A stretch of DNA of 64,000 nucleotides from NCBI GenBank assembly GCA_041651995.1, contig JBAZID010000001.1, forward strand, positions 496,001 through 560,000, in the 5' to 3' direction. Below, piece after piece: positions 51,131 through 58,998 of the stretch; position 1 is the stretch's first letter, and each line of letters starts with the position of its first letter. Made by a program: the position numbers and the translations under genes. The notes under the pieces were generated by a model. It worked only from the letters and a program-made list of their open reading frames with translations, was not told where the DNA came from and searched no databases. This stretch comes from Sulfuricella sp. (GTDB taxonomy: Bacteria > Pseudomonadota > Gammaproteobacteria > Burkholderiales > Sulfuricellaceae).

Positions 51131-52261
51131 ATGAAAAAAATCACCATCATAGGCACCGGTTTTGCCGCGCTGGCTGCAGTACGCAAGCTGCGCGCGCGCG
51201 ACCCCGAAGCGGAAATCACCGTCATCGGCAGGAAGGCCGAATTCGTTTATCAGCCCAGCCTGATCTGGATTCCTTCCGGCCTGCGCCAGCCGGAAGACCT
51301 GGTGGTTCCGCTGGAGGGTTTTTTCCGGCGCATGCGGGTGAAATTTCACCCTGGCGAAGCGACCGGCCTCAGGGACGGTGGACGGGTGGTGCTCACCGAT
51401 GCCGGGGAGGTGGAAAACGACGGCCTGATCATCGCCAGCGGCGGGCGCTTCATCAGGAAACTGCCCGGCATCGAGCATGCCATCACGCCATGCGAAGGGG
51501 TGACCGCAGCGCTCAGGATTCGCGACCGGCTGCGGGAAATGCAGGGCGGCACCATCGCCCTCGGCTTCGGCGGCAATCCCAACGAGCCTTCCGCCATGCG
51601 CGGCGGGCCGCTGTTCGAATTCCTCTTCGGCCTGCACACACAATTGCTGCGCGAAGGCCGGCGCGACCGTTTCAGGCTGGTGTTCTTCAACCCGATGGCG
51701 GAGCCGGGCAAGCGCCTCGGCGGCAAGGCGGTGAAGGGGCTGCTTGCCGCCATGGCGGCGCGCGGCATCGAAACTCACCTGGGCCACAAGATCACCGGCT
51801 TCGCGGCGGACAAGGTGATGACCGAGGGCGGCGACATCCCCGCCGATCTGATCCTGTTCATGCCCGGCATGACCGGCAACGCCTGGTTCGACAGCACCGA
51901 ACTGCCGCGCTCGCCGGGCGGGTTGCTCAAGGCGGACCAATACTGCCATGTCGAGGGATGGGACAAGGTTTACGTGGCCGGCGATTCCGGCAGTTTCCCC
52001 GGCCCCGACTGGATGCCGAAGCAGGCGCACATGGCCGAGCTGCAGGCCGCCGCCGCGGCGGCCAACCTGCTGGCCGAGCTGGACGGGCGCGCGCCGTCGC
52101 ACACCTTCAGGGTCGAATTGATGTGCATTATGGATACACTCGACGCTGGCATGTTCATCTGGCGCACGCCCGGAATGAGCGTGATGCTGCCCCCGCTTTC
52201 CGGGATGCACTGGCTGAAGCGCTTGTATGAATGGTGGTATTTGCGGCGCCTGATTTCGTAG
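51131..52261 (+). CDS. Sulfide:quinone oxidoreductase-like flavoprotein
   Basis: 376 residues from the ATG at 51131 (AGGA upstream). An FAD-binding GTGFAALAAVRKLR at the N-terminus is followed by QPSLIWIPSG, a central Cys (TPCEGVTAALR, about residue 120) and a later segment VYVAGDSGSFPGPDWMPKQAHMAE with the second FAD site. Another Cys lies at LMCIMDTLD (about 336). Features suggest an SQR or flavocytochrome c-related enzyme acting on sulfide or persulfide at the membrane, with an amphipathic C-terminus. Its stop codon is supplied by the flanking repeat. Confidence 0.82.
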   Translation: MKKITIIGTGFAALAAVRKLRARDPEAEITVIGRKAEFVYQPSLIWIPSGLRQPEDLVVPLEGFFRRMRVKFHPGEATGLRDGGRVVLTDAGEVENDGLIIASGGRFIRKLPGIEHAITPCEGVTAALRIRDRLREMQGGTIALGFGGNPNEPSAMRGGPLFEFLFGLHTQLLREGRRDRFRLVFFNPMAEPGKRLGGKAVKGLLAAMAARGIETHLGHKITGFAADKVMTEGGDIPADLILFMPGMTGNAWFDSTELPRSPGGLLKADQYCHVEGWDKVYVAGDSGSFPGPDWMPKQAHMAELQAAAAAANLLAELDGRAPSHTFRVELMCIMDTLDAGMFIWRTPGMSVMLPPLSGMHWLKRLYEWWYLRRLIS

Positions 52262-52317
52262 GTCGGGCTTTAGCCCGAAAAAATAGCAAACAATGTCGGG
52301 CTGAAGCCCGACCTACG
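52257..52317. repeat. Palindromic GTAGGTCGGG-type repeat
   Basis: CGTAGGTCGGGCTTTAGCCC and GGGCTGAAGCCCGACCTACG form a hairpin. The TAG stop of the preceding gene lies within the left arm. Confidence 0.85.
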
Positions 52318-52419
52318 AAACGACCTCATCGGAGAAGCCCTGTAGGTCAGGCTTCTCCCCGGCCAATGCACCCGAGGACAAGAGCCCGGCAAGTCGGCGT
52401 AATAATTTTACGCTCTTAT

Positions 52420-52439
52420 ATTCTAAAGTTCGTTTGAAT
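52420..52439. promoter_or_regulatory. ATTC-N12-GAAT inverted repeat, putative operator of the exporter operon
   Basis: 16 of 20 bases match the site at 42845-42864, including ATTC, the central GTTC and TTTGAAT. It overlaps a TATATT that could be the -10 hexamer (52417-52422) and lies 43 bases before the exporter start codon. Confidence 0.55.
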
Positions 52440-52482
52440 AGTTTATTATTAACCCTGCAAACTTTAGAGCGTAGGAGGCAGC

Positions 52483-53262
52483 ATGATTTTCCTGGCCATT
52501 ATTTCCGGTGCGATCACCGGCATCGTGTTGGGTTTGTTCGGCAGCGGCGGTTCCATCATCGCCATGCCGGCGCTGATGTACCTGCTCGACGTGGAGGCCA
52601 AATCGGCCATCGCCATGAGCATGGGCATCGTCGCCGTTACCGCCACGATTTCGGGCTGGGACAACTGGCGGCGCGGCAATGTGGATCTCAAGGTGGCGAT
52701 GTGGTTCGGCCTGTTCGGCGTGATCGGCACCTACGGCGGCGCCCGTCTCGGGGTTTACACGCCGGTACAGGTACAGCTCACCCTGTTCGCCCTGGTGATG
52801 TATGCCGCTGCCTGGAAGATGCTGCAGCCCAAAAAGCAGCCAGCCGCCCAACTGGCCACGGCGGGCGGCCCGCCACTGCCGGAAGATGAAGTCATTTCGG
52901 CGCACATGGGGCATATCGCGGCGCACGGCGTCGGTGTCGGCATTCTGACCGGCCTGGTGGGCGTAGGCGGCGGCTTCCTGATCGTGCCGGCGCTGGTGCT
53001 GCTGTCCGGCATTCCGATGAAGCTCGCCATCGGCACCTCGCTGGTCATTGTCGCCGCCAAGTCCTACTCCGGTTTTGCCGGTTATGTCGGGGCGGTGCCG
53101 GTGGACTGGACCACCATGGCTTTGTTCACCACCGTCACGGTGGCCGGCAGCTTCATCGGCACGCGCGTTGCGCATCGCTTCTCGCAGGAGACACTGAAGC
53201 GCAGCTTCGGCGTGTTCCTGGTGTTCGTGGCGAGCTACATTCTGCTCAAGACCGTGCTGTAA
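52483..53262 (+). CDS. TauE/SafE-family membrane transporter
   Basis: 259 residues with about eight membrane helices. Typical family motifs occur twice: IVLGLFGSGGSIIAMPAL near the N-terminus and GVGGGFLIVPALVLLSG in the second half. The family exports sulfite, sulfoacetate or related anions. GGAGG precedes the ATG. Given the sulfur island, export of sulfite or thiosulfate is a reasonable inference. Confidence 0.9.
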   Translation: MIFLAIISGAITGIVLGLFGSGGSIIAMPALMYLLDVEAKSAIAMSMGIVAVTATISGWDNWRRGNVDLKVAMWFGLFGVIGTYGGARLGVYTPVQVQLTLFALVMYAAAWKMLQPKKQPAAQLATAGGPPLPEDEVISAHMGHIAAHGVGVGILTGLVGVGGGFLIVPALVLLSGIPMKLAIGTSLVIVAAKSYSGFAGYVGAVPVDWTTMALFTTVTVAGSFIGTRVAHRFSQETLKRSFGVFLVFVASYILLKTVL

Positions 53263-53274
53263 GGAGAAACGAGC

Positions 53275-53571
53275 ATGAGCTACACTATTCATATCGAAGC
53301 CAACAATCCGCCCGGCAAGCGCTGCACCCTGTATATCCGCTACGCAGAGAAAATCGGCCAGCATCTCGGCACGCCATTTTCCGCCATCTTCCACTCGCCC
53401 CATCCGGTGCAAGGGCGGATTGCGCCAGCCTTGCTGGTGGGGGGCGTGGCGCTGGTTCCTGCGAATGGCGAAGTGCTGTTGCCGCGGGATGTCTGCGCCG
53501 CATTGGCCGATGCGCCGGTAGAATTGCTGGAAATCCTGACCGGGGTACACCAGGCCACGATGACCGGCTGA
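53275..53571 (+). CDS. Hypothetical protein, 98 residues
   Basis: Begins MSYTIHIEANNPPGKRCTLYIRYAE. The body has a single early Cys and another at DVCAALAD, and no signal or membrane segment. It lies 12 bases after the exporter and 31 before the PLP enzyme. AAGGAG precedes the ATG. I do not recognise the family. Its position suggests a small sulfur or redox helper. Confidence 0.6.
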   Translation: MSYTIHIEANNPPGKRCTLYIRYAEKIGQHLGTPFSAIFHSPHPVQGRIAPALLVGGVALVPANGEVLLPRDVCAALADAPVELLEILTGVHQATMTG

Positions 53572-53602
53572 ACCCCTCTTCAACTTAAATAAAGGGAAAA
53601 TC

Positions 53603-54784
53603 ATGCCGCAACCGATGAGCGAAAACCAAACCGGCCTTTCCACCCGCTGCGTGCATGGCGGCGAGTTGAAAGATGCCCAGGGCTCGCCGCACACGCCGAT
53701 CTACACCACCACGACTTTCAAATTCGATTCCACCGCCGATCTGCTTGACGTGGTGGAAGGGCGCAAGGCGGGCAGTCTCTATACCCGCTACGGCCTCAAT
53801 CCCACCATCCGCGCGCTGGAAGAGAAGCTCGCCAGCCTCGAAGGCGCGGAAGCGGCCTGGGCCTTCAGCTCCGGCATGGCGGCGGAAGTGGCGCTGTTCC
53901 TCACGCATGGCCGCAAGGGTATCGTCTGCATCGGCGATGCCTACGGCGGCACCATGGAACTGCTGGCCAGCCAGTTGCCCGAACTGGGCATCCCCACCTG
54001 GTTTCTGCTGGGCAGCGAACTGGACGGGCTGAAAACCTTCCTGGAACAGGGCGCGGGACTGGTGTTTTTCGAGACGCCCACCAATCCCACCCTGGAAGTG
54101 CTGGATGTCGCCGCCATCAGCGACACGGCGCACGAATACGGCGCGCTGGTGGCGGTGGACAATACCTTCGCCTCGCCGGTAAACCAGAACCCGCTCGAAC
54201 TCGGCGCGGACTTCGTGATTCACAGCGCCACCAAGTACCTCGGTGGCCATAGCGACCTCACCGCCGGCGCCCTGATGGGCTCGACCCACCTGCTCGCCCC
54301 GGTGTGGCCATGGCGCAAGAACCTCGGCACCACCATCGCCCCGGAAATCGCCGCGCTGCTGATGCGCAGCATTCGCACCCTGGTGGTGCGGGTGGAGCGC
54401 CAGAACGCCACGGCGCAGGCGGTGGCCGAAGCGATGGCGCAGCATCCCAAAGTGTCGCGCGTGCTTTATCCCGGCCTGCCCGGCTTCCCCGGCCACGGCG
54501 TGGCGCGGAAACAGATGAAGGGCTATGGCGGTATGCTGACGCTCGAAATCAAGGGTGGCTACGAGGATGCGGTGCGCGCCGTGGACCGGCTCAAGCTGTT
54601 CGCCATCGCGCCCAGCCTGGGCGGGGTGGAAAGCCTCGCCACCATGCCGGTGACCACCACCCACCACGGCCTGGCCCCGGCGGAACGGGCGCGGCGCGGC
54701 ATTTCCGACACCATGATCCGGCTTTCCGCCGGTCTGGAGGATGCCGCCGACCTGATCGCCGATTTGGAGCAGGCGCTGGGTTAG
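53603..54784 (+). CDS. Cys/Met-metabolism PLP enzyme (gamma-lyase or gamma-synthase type)
   Basis: 393 residues. Family segments include YTRYGLNPTIRALEEKLASLEGAE, the PLP-contact FETPTNPTLEVLD, VDNTFASPVNQNPLELGAD and the catalytic Lys in SATKYLGGHSD (about residue 212). The C-terminal part has the SLGGVESLATMP substrate-contact motif. It could be a cystathionine gamma-lyase or -synthase, a methionine gamma-lyase or an O-acetylhomoserine sulfhydrylase; sequence alone does not decide. It sits in the putative sulfide-regulated operon, so release or fixation of sulfide or methanethiol is plausible. Confidence 0.88.
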   Translation: MPQPMSENQTGLSTRCVHGGELKDAQGSPHTPIYTTTTFKFDSTADLLDVVEGRKAGSLYTRYGLNPTIRALEEKLASLEGAEAAWAFSSGMAAEVALFLTHGRKGIVCIGDAYGGTMELLASQLPELGIPTWFLLGSELDGLKTFLEQGAGLVFFETPTNPTLEVLDVAAISDTAHEYGALVAVDNTFASPVNQNPLELGADFVIHSATKYLGGHSDLTAGALMGSTHLLAPVWPWRKNLGTTIAPEIAALLMRSIRTLVVRVERQNATAQAVAEAMAQHPKVSRVLYPGLPGFPGHGVARKQMKGYGGMLTLEIKGGYEDAVRAVDRLKLFAIAPSLGGVESLATMPVTTTHHGLAPAERARRGISDTMIRLSAGLEDAADLIADLEQALG

Positions 54785-54806
54785 CGCGCTACGGACCCCA
54801 CGAATC

Positions 54807-55562
54807 GTGTGCGAACTTTTCGGCATGTCCGCCAGCTGCCCCGTGAGCGCGAAGGGATCGCTCCGTGAATTCCGCCTGCGCGGCGGACTGGCGGCGGACA
54901 ACCCGGACGGATGGGGGCTCGCCTGGCTGGAAAATGGTGAATTTCAGCTTTCCAAGGAGCCACTGCCGGCACACCAGAGCGCGATATTTGAAAATTTGTG
55001 CGAAACCACGCGCTCGAACCTGATCGTCGCACATATACGCAAGGCGAAGTTTCCGCCCATCAACACCCTGAACAACACCCATCCTTTCCAGCGCGTATGC
55101 TGCGGGAGAGGGTGGGTGTTTGCCCACAATGGCCTGGTGCCGGATATTGTGGAAATGGAACAGGCAAACGACAGCCCGATCTGCTGGCCAACGGGAGACA
55201 CCGATTCGGAGTATGCCTTTTGCCATCTCCTGAGCCACATTGCCCAGAACATCCGTCACTCTCCTGCCGCCGACAGTAGCGCTTCGTTCGCAACCGTGGC
55301 AATGGTCAGCGAACTGATCGCCTCGCACGGCAAGTTTAATTTCCTCATGTCCGAAGGGGAGTACCTGATTGCCTATGGCCACGACCGGCTGCACTACCTG
55401 GAACGGCACTCTGCCGCCGCCGCGAGCGTCATGATCGTCACCGAGCCACTGAACGGGGATGCGGGATGGACGCCCTTCGCCGCTGGAGAACTGCGCATCT
55501 ACCGCCTCGGCAAACTGGCCGGACGGCTCATCACCCGGCCGCATCAAACCGGCCACCACTAA
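54807..55562 (+). CDS. Class II glutamine amidotransferase, YafJ type
   Basis: 251 residues beginning MCELFGMSA, in which Cys2 is the N-terminal nucleophile. NPDGWGLAWLENG, AHIRKAKFPP and FAHNGLVPDI are typical of YafJ/Gn-AT-II proteins. It should cleave glutamine and donate ammonia to an unknown acceptor. It lies 22 bases after the PLP enzyme, before the DsrE gene. Confidence 0.88.
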   Translation: MCELFGMSASCPVSAKGSLREFRLRGGLAADNPDGWGLAWLENGEFQLSKEPLPAHQSAIFENLCETTRSNLIVAHIRKAKFPPINTLNNTHPFQRVCCGRGWVFAHNGLVPDIVEMEQANDSPICWPTGDTDSEYAFCHLLSHIAQNIRHSPAADSSASFATVAMVSELIASHGKFNFLMSEGEYLIAYGHDRLHYLERHSAAAASVMIVTEPLNGDAGWTPFAAGELRIYRLGKLAGRLITRPHQTGHH

Positions 55563-55576
55563 AGGAGTACGACATC

Positions 55577-55993
55577 ATGAATCCTTCCAAAAACGTATCC
55601 ATCATGTGTTTCCACGACGAGCTCTGCCAGGTCTTCAATGCCTTGATGACTGCGCTTTCGCTGTTGCGCAACGGCGCCAGGGTGACGATTTTTTTCGGCT
55701 CGCGCGGTGTTTTTGCCGTGCACAAGGAGCATGTGAACAGTCTTGTCTGTATGCCGGACATGCCCGAACTGGGGGCGGAGGTGACGGCGCGCATGGACGA
55801 GCTTGGCTTGCCGCTGCCGGAGGACATGTTTGTCGCGCTCGTGGCAGAAGGGGCCACCCTGCTGGCCTGTCCGCTGAATGTCCCGCTCTTCGGCATGAGC
55901 GCCAGCGACCTCGTGGACGGGGTAAAAGTGGCCGACCCAGCCACATATTACAAGGACGTGGTCATCCAGGCAGACATGAACCTGACCTTCTGA
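55577..55993 (+). CDS. DsrE-family protein (DsrE2-like)
   Basis: 138 residues. CFHDELCQVFNALMTALSLLRNGARVTIFFG resembles the start of DsrE/DsrE2 proteins, and cysteines in LVCMPDM and LLACPLN may bind sulfur. AAAGGAG lies 11 nt upstream. It begins 14 bases after the amidotransferase. It probably is a cytoplasmic or membrane-associated sulfur carrier. Confidence 0.75.
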   Translation: MNPSKNVSIMCFHDELCQVFNALMTALSLLRNGARVTIFFGSRGVFAVHKEHVNSLVCMPDMPELGAEVTARMDELGLPLPEDMFVALVAEGATLLACPLNVPLFGMSASDLVDGVKVADPATYYKDVVIQADMNLTF

Positions 55994-56091
55994 TTTGAAC
56001 GCTCTACCGGTATCCCCGGCGGGGTGTCGTTACAACTTGAAACCTCGCATTTTTATGTTATTGATGCGCCCACTTATTAAGGAGTTTAACC

Positions 56092-56595
56092 ATGTATTTG
56101 AATACACTGCGCAATATGACTTTTCTCGCCACACTTCTCGCACTGCTTTTTACCTTGGGTGCCAGCGCTGCCGAGCTGAATGATCGATATGCCCTTGATG
56201 GCGTAAAGACCGGCAAAGCGGTGTTCGATATCGCCACCGGCAATCCCAATGCCATGGTAACGACCCTCGACGTCATTGGAGAAACTATTGATGACTTAAA
56301 GCGCTATGGCATCAAACCTGAAATTGTCATCGCCTTTCGCGGCCCGGCGGTGCGCTTTTTGACCAGCGACAGCAACCGCATTCCGCCGGAACATGCCGCT
56401 ACCGCAATGGAACTTTCAGCGCGCATCGAACAACTTGCCGCACGCGGGGTGCGCGTCGAAGTCTGTGGCATTACCACGCGCATGATGAAGATGGACAATG
56501 CCACGTTGGTAAAGGGCGCACAGCCGGTAGCCAACACCTTCAATTCGCTGATCGGGTACCAGGCCAAAGGTTACGCGCTGATTCCCATCTTTTAA
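56092..56595 (+). CDS. Exported DsrE-like protein
   Basis: 167 residues with a signal peptide (FLATLLALLFTLGASA). The mature part has a DsrE-like layout: VFDIATGNPNAMVTTLDVIGETIDDLKRYGIKPEIVIAFRGPAVRFL and EVCGITTRMMKM, with a single Cys near residue 123 in the place of the sulfur-carrying residue. AAGGAG is upstream. It would handle sulfur in the periplasm next to the rhodaneses. Confidence 0.8.
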   Translation: MYLNTLRNMTFLATLLALLFTLGASAAELNDRYALDGVKTGKAVFDIATGNPNAMVTTLDVIGETIDDLKRYGIKPEIVIAFRGPAVRFLTSDSNRIPPEHAATAMELSARIEQLAARGVRVEVCGITTRMMKMDNATLVKGAQPVANTFNSLIGYQAKGYALIPIF

Positions 56596-56683
56596 AATTC
56601 ATCACAGGGGAAGCTTCAGGCGTGGTTATTCAGGCAGACATAAAGCTAATTTTCTGAACTTAGACGCAGCAAATAGAGAAAAC

Positions 56684-57826
56684 ATGGAAAATACCCCGGT
56701 CTACCTCGACTACAACGCCACCACCCCGGTCGCGCCGGAAGTCGCGGACGCCATCGAACCTTACCTGCGCGAGCATTTCGGCAACCCGTCTTCCAGCCAC
56801 GTTTACGGGCAGCGGGCGAAACAGGCGGTGGAACAGGCAAGGGGAGAAGTGGCCACGCTGATCGGCGCCCAGGCTGATGAAATCGTCTTCACCGGCTGCG
56901 CCACCGAGGCCAACAACCTCACCATCCTGGGCGTGGCGCGGGCGCTGGGCGGCGAAAAACAACACCTCGTCACCAGCGCCGTCGAGCACCCCTCGGTGAT
57001 GCAGCCCTTCCTCAGGTTGCGCGACGAAGGCTGGGAGCTGAGCATCCTGCCCGTGGACAGCAGCGGCCGCGTTGACCCGCAAGCCGTGGAACGGGCCTTG
57101 CGTCCGGACACGGCACTGGTTTCCGTGATGCATGCCAACAACGAGGTGGGCACGATCCAGCCCATCGCCGCAATCGCCCGGCTGACGCGCCCCAGGGGCA
57201 TCCTGCTGCACAGCGATGCCGCGCAGTCCATCGGCAAGATCGCCGTGAACGTGGACGAACTTGGCGTCGACCTGCTGACCCTGGCCGGACACAAGTTTTA
57301 CGCCCCCAAGGGCGTGGGCGCGCTGTTCGTGCGCAAGGGCACGGCGCTATCACCGGTACTGGCGGGCGCCAGCCATGAACACGGCCTGCGTCCCGGAACG
57401 GAAAACGTGGCTTTTATCGCCGCCCTGGGCATGGCCGCCAGGCTGGCGCACGAGCGCCTGCCCAAGACGCAGGCTCGCCTCAAAGCCATGCGCGACCAGC
57501 TGCACCTGCAACTGCTGGCTGAAGTACCCGGCCTGCTCCTCAATGGCCCCTCGGAATTCCGCCTGCCCAATACCCTGAACGTCTCCTTCCCCGGTGTGAG
57601 CGGCCACGAACTGCTGGCCATGGCCGCCGCTGACGTGGCCGCCTCCACCGGCTCCGCCTGCCATGCCGGCAGCGGGCCGGCAAGCGGGGTGCTGGGGGCA
57701 ATGGGGCTCGATTCCGGGCGCGCCGCCGGCGCGGTGCGTCTTTCTCTCGGCGCATCCACCACCGCCGCTGAAATCGGACGGGCAGCGCGAGCCCTCGGCA
57801 AGGCCTGGTGCGCCCTGAGAAAGTAA
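56684..57826 (+). CDS. Cysteine desulfurase, NifS type
   Basis: 380 residues of the aminotransferase class V fold. VYLDYNATTPVAPEV opens it, the PLP Lys is in LAGHKFYAPKG (about residue 204), and the catalytic Cys is in STGSACHAGSGP (about 325). It removes sulfur from cysteine as an enzyme-bound persulfide and gives it to Fe-S or other sulfur pathways. No iscU or iscA is adjacent, so it is not the housekeeping isc operon. Likely feeds the DsrE-type carriers nearby. Confidence 0.92.
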   Translation: MENTPVYLDYNATTPVAPEVADAIEPYLREHFGNPSSSHVYGQRAKQAVEQARGEVATLIGAQADEIVFTGCATEANNLTILGVARALGGEKQHLVTSAVEHPSVMQPFLRLRDEGWELSILPVDSSGRVDPQAVERALRPDTALVSVMHANNEVGTIQPIAAIARLTRPRGILLHSDAAQSIGKIAVNVDELGVDLLTLAGHKFYAPKGVGALFVRKGTALSPVLAGASHEHGLRPGTENVAFIAALGMAARLAHERLPKTQARLKAMRDQLHLQLLAEVPGLLLNGPSEFRLPNTLNVSFPGVSGHELLAMAAADVAASTGSACHAGSGPASGVLGAMGLDSGRAAGAVRLSLGASTTAAEIGRAARALGKAWCALRK

Positions 57827-57906
57827 ACCGCCACTACGCCCCCTCTTCCAGCGGGGTTTGCGGCAAGCAATCCCGGCGCCTCTGGATTTGAGCGCTGTTT
57901 CCGGAA

Positions 57907-58845
57907 TTACTCGCTTTCCATTTCAAGATAGGTCCGGCTGGCATTGCCGCCACTCAATAATTCGTAATGCTGCAGATACCTGAATGCGCTCTGGTCCAGC
58001 GAGGAAATGGCCGTTTGCAGGTCATCGCCGCGCTCCAGCGCCTGCTTCATGTGGCCGCGCAGCAAGACCAGGTAGTCCCCGGTATCCCGCCGCGCCCTGG
58101 CCAGGTCGCAAACCTGGCCGTGGCCGGGAACGATGATGCGCGGTTCAAGTTTTTCCATCGCGGCAAAGGAGGCGAGCCAGTCGCGGGTGCTGCTGAAGGG
58201 CAGTACCCCGAGCATGCGGTCCACATACACCAGGTCGCCGGAAAACAATACCTCCTGCTGCGGCAGCCACACCACGCTGTCGCCAGGTGTATGGCCGCCG
58301 TGGAAATACAGCAATTGAATTTCCTGCCCGCCCAGCTTCAGGGTTTCCGCCTGGTCGAAGAAGCGGCCGGGATAGACCGGCCGCGTGCCCGCCGCTTTCT
58401 TGCGTATGGTCTGGCGCAGGGCTTGCAGCTGCATCTCGCCGCGCGCCTCCATGTCGGCCAATGCGGGGCGGGCGGCGATGATCTCCGCGCCGATGGACTT
58501 GAAGTAGCCGTTGCCCAGCCAGCGGTGGTCCTGCCCGCCGGTGTTGATGACGAACTTGACCGGCTGCCTGGTCACTTTTTTGATGACACGGTGGATTTCC
58601 TTCGCCACCTGCCAGGTGGGGCCGCTGTCGATCACCACCACGCCCGCCGTAGTGACGACGAAGCCGCTGTTGGCGTTCATGCCCTCGTTCCGGTAAGCGC
58701 GCATGCCGGTATCGCCGACGAAAGCGTAAACGTTCTCCGCCACGGGGCGCGCCGTGAGCGTCAGCGCATGAGCCGCGCCGCCCGTGCATAGCGCCGTGAA
58801 GGCCGCCAGCAGGTAAATTATTGATCTCATCATCACATTCCCCAA
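57907..58845 (-). CDS. Metallo-beta-lactamase-fold exported protein with altered metal site
   Basis: 312 residues with a signal peptide (ILAAFTALCTGGAAHA-like). The MBL fold is clear (VVTTAGVVVIDSGPTW, LLYFHGGHTPGDSVVW, VLFSGDLVYVDRML, IVPGHGQV). The usual HxHxDH motif is replaced by TGGQDH, so the first two metal histidines are missing, whereas later GGHTPGD, SGD and PGHG residues are present. It resembles SoxH/quinoprotein-relay hydrolases. It may bind only one metal ion or act without hydrolysis. Confidence 0.8.
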   Translation of the reverse strand: MGNVMMRSIIYLLAAFTALCTGGAAHALTLTARPVAENVYAFVGDTGMRAYRNEGMNANSGFVVTTAGVVVIDSGPTWQVAKEIHRVIKKVTRQPVKFVINTGGQDHRWLGNGYFKSIGAEIIAARPALADMEARGEMQLQALRQTIRKKAAGTRPVYPGRFFDQAETLKLGGQEIQLLYFHGGHTPGDSVVWLPQQEVLFSGDLVYVDRMLGVLPFSSTRDWLASFAAMEKLEPRIIVPGHGQVCDLARARRDTGDYLVLLRGHMKQALERGDDLQTAISSLDQSAFRYLQHYELLSGGNASRTYLEMESE

Positions 58846-58998
58846 TCAAGAAACACTTTTAACAGGCGCTTGCGGCGCCACCCAGAATTTCAGCAGCAGC
58901 GCCGCCAGAACCGCGGTGGCGGCGAGGAACAGGCCGTAGAAGACGAACAGCGTCCACATCGCCGACGGCAGCTTGAAGATATTGTTAATGGCGCTCAT
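58846..58998 (-). CDS. Small membrane protein, 50 residues
   Basis: ATG at 58998, overlapping the 3' end of dacB by 14 bases, stop at 58846. One membrane helix (about residues 14-40, MWTLFVFYGLFLAATAVLAALL). It stands between dacB and the MBL-fold gene and ends one base after the latter's start. The family is unknown. Confidence 0.45.
   Translation of the reverse strand: MSAINNIFKLPSAMWTLFVFYGLFLAATAVLAALLLKFWVAPQAPVKSVS

Noticed and set aside
53585..54901. A 438-codon open frame opposite the PLP enzyme gene
   Set aside because: Antisense shadow without recognisable domains.
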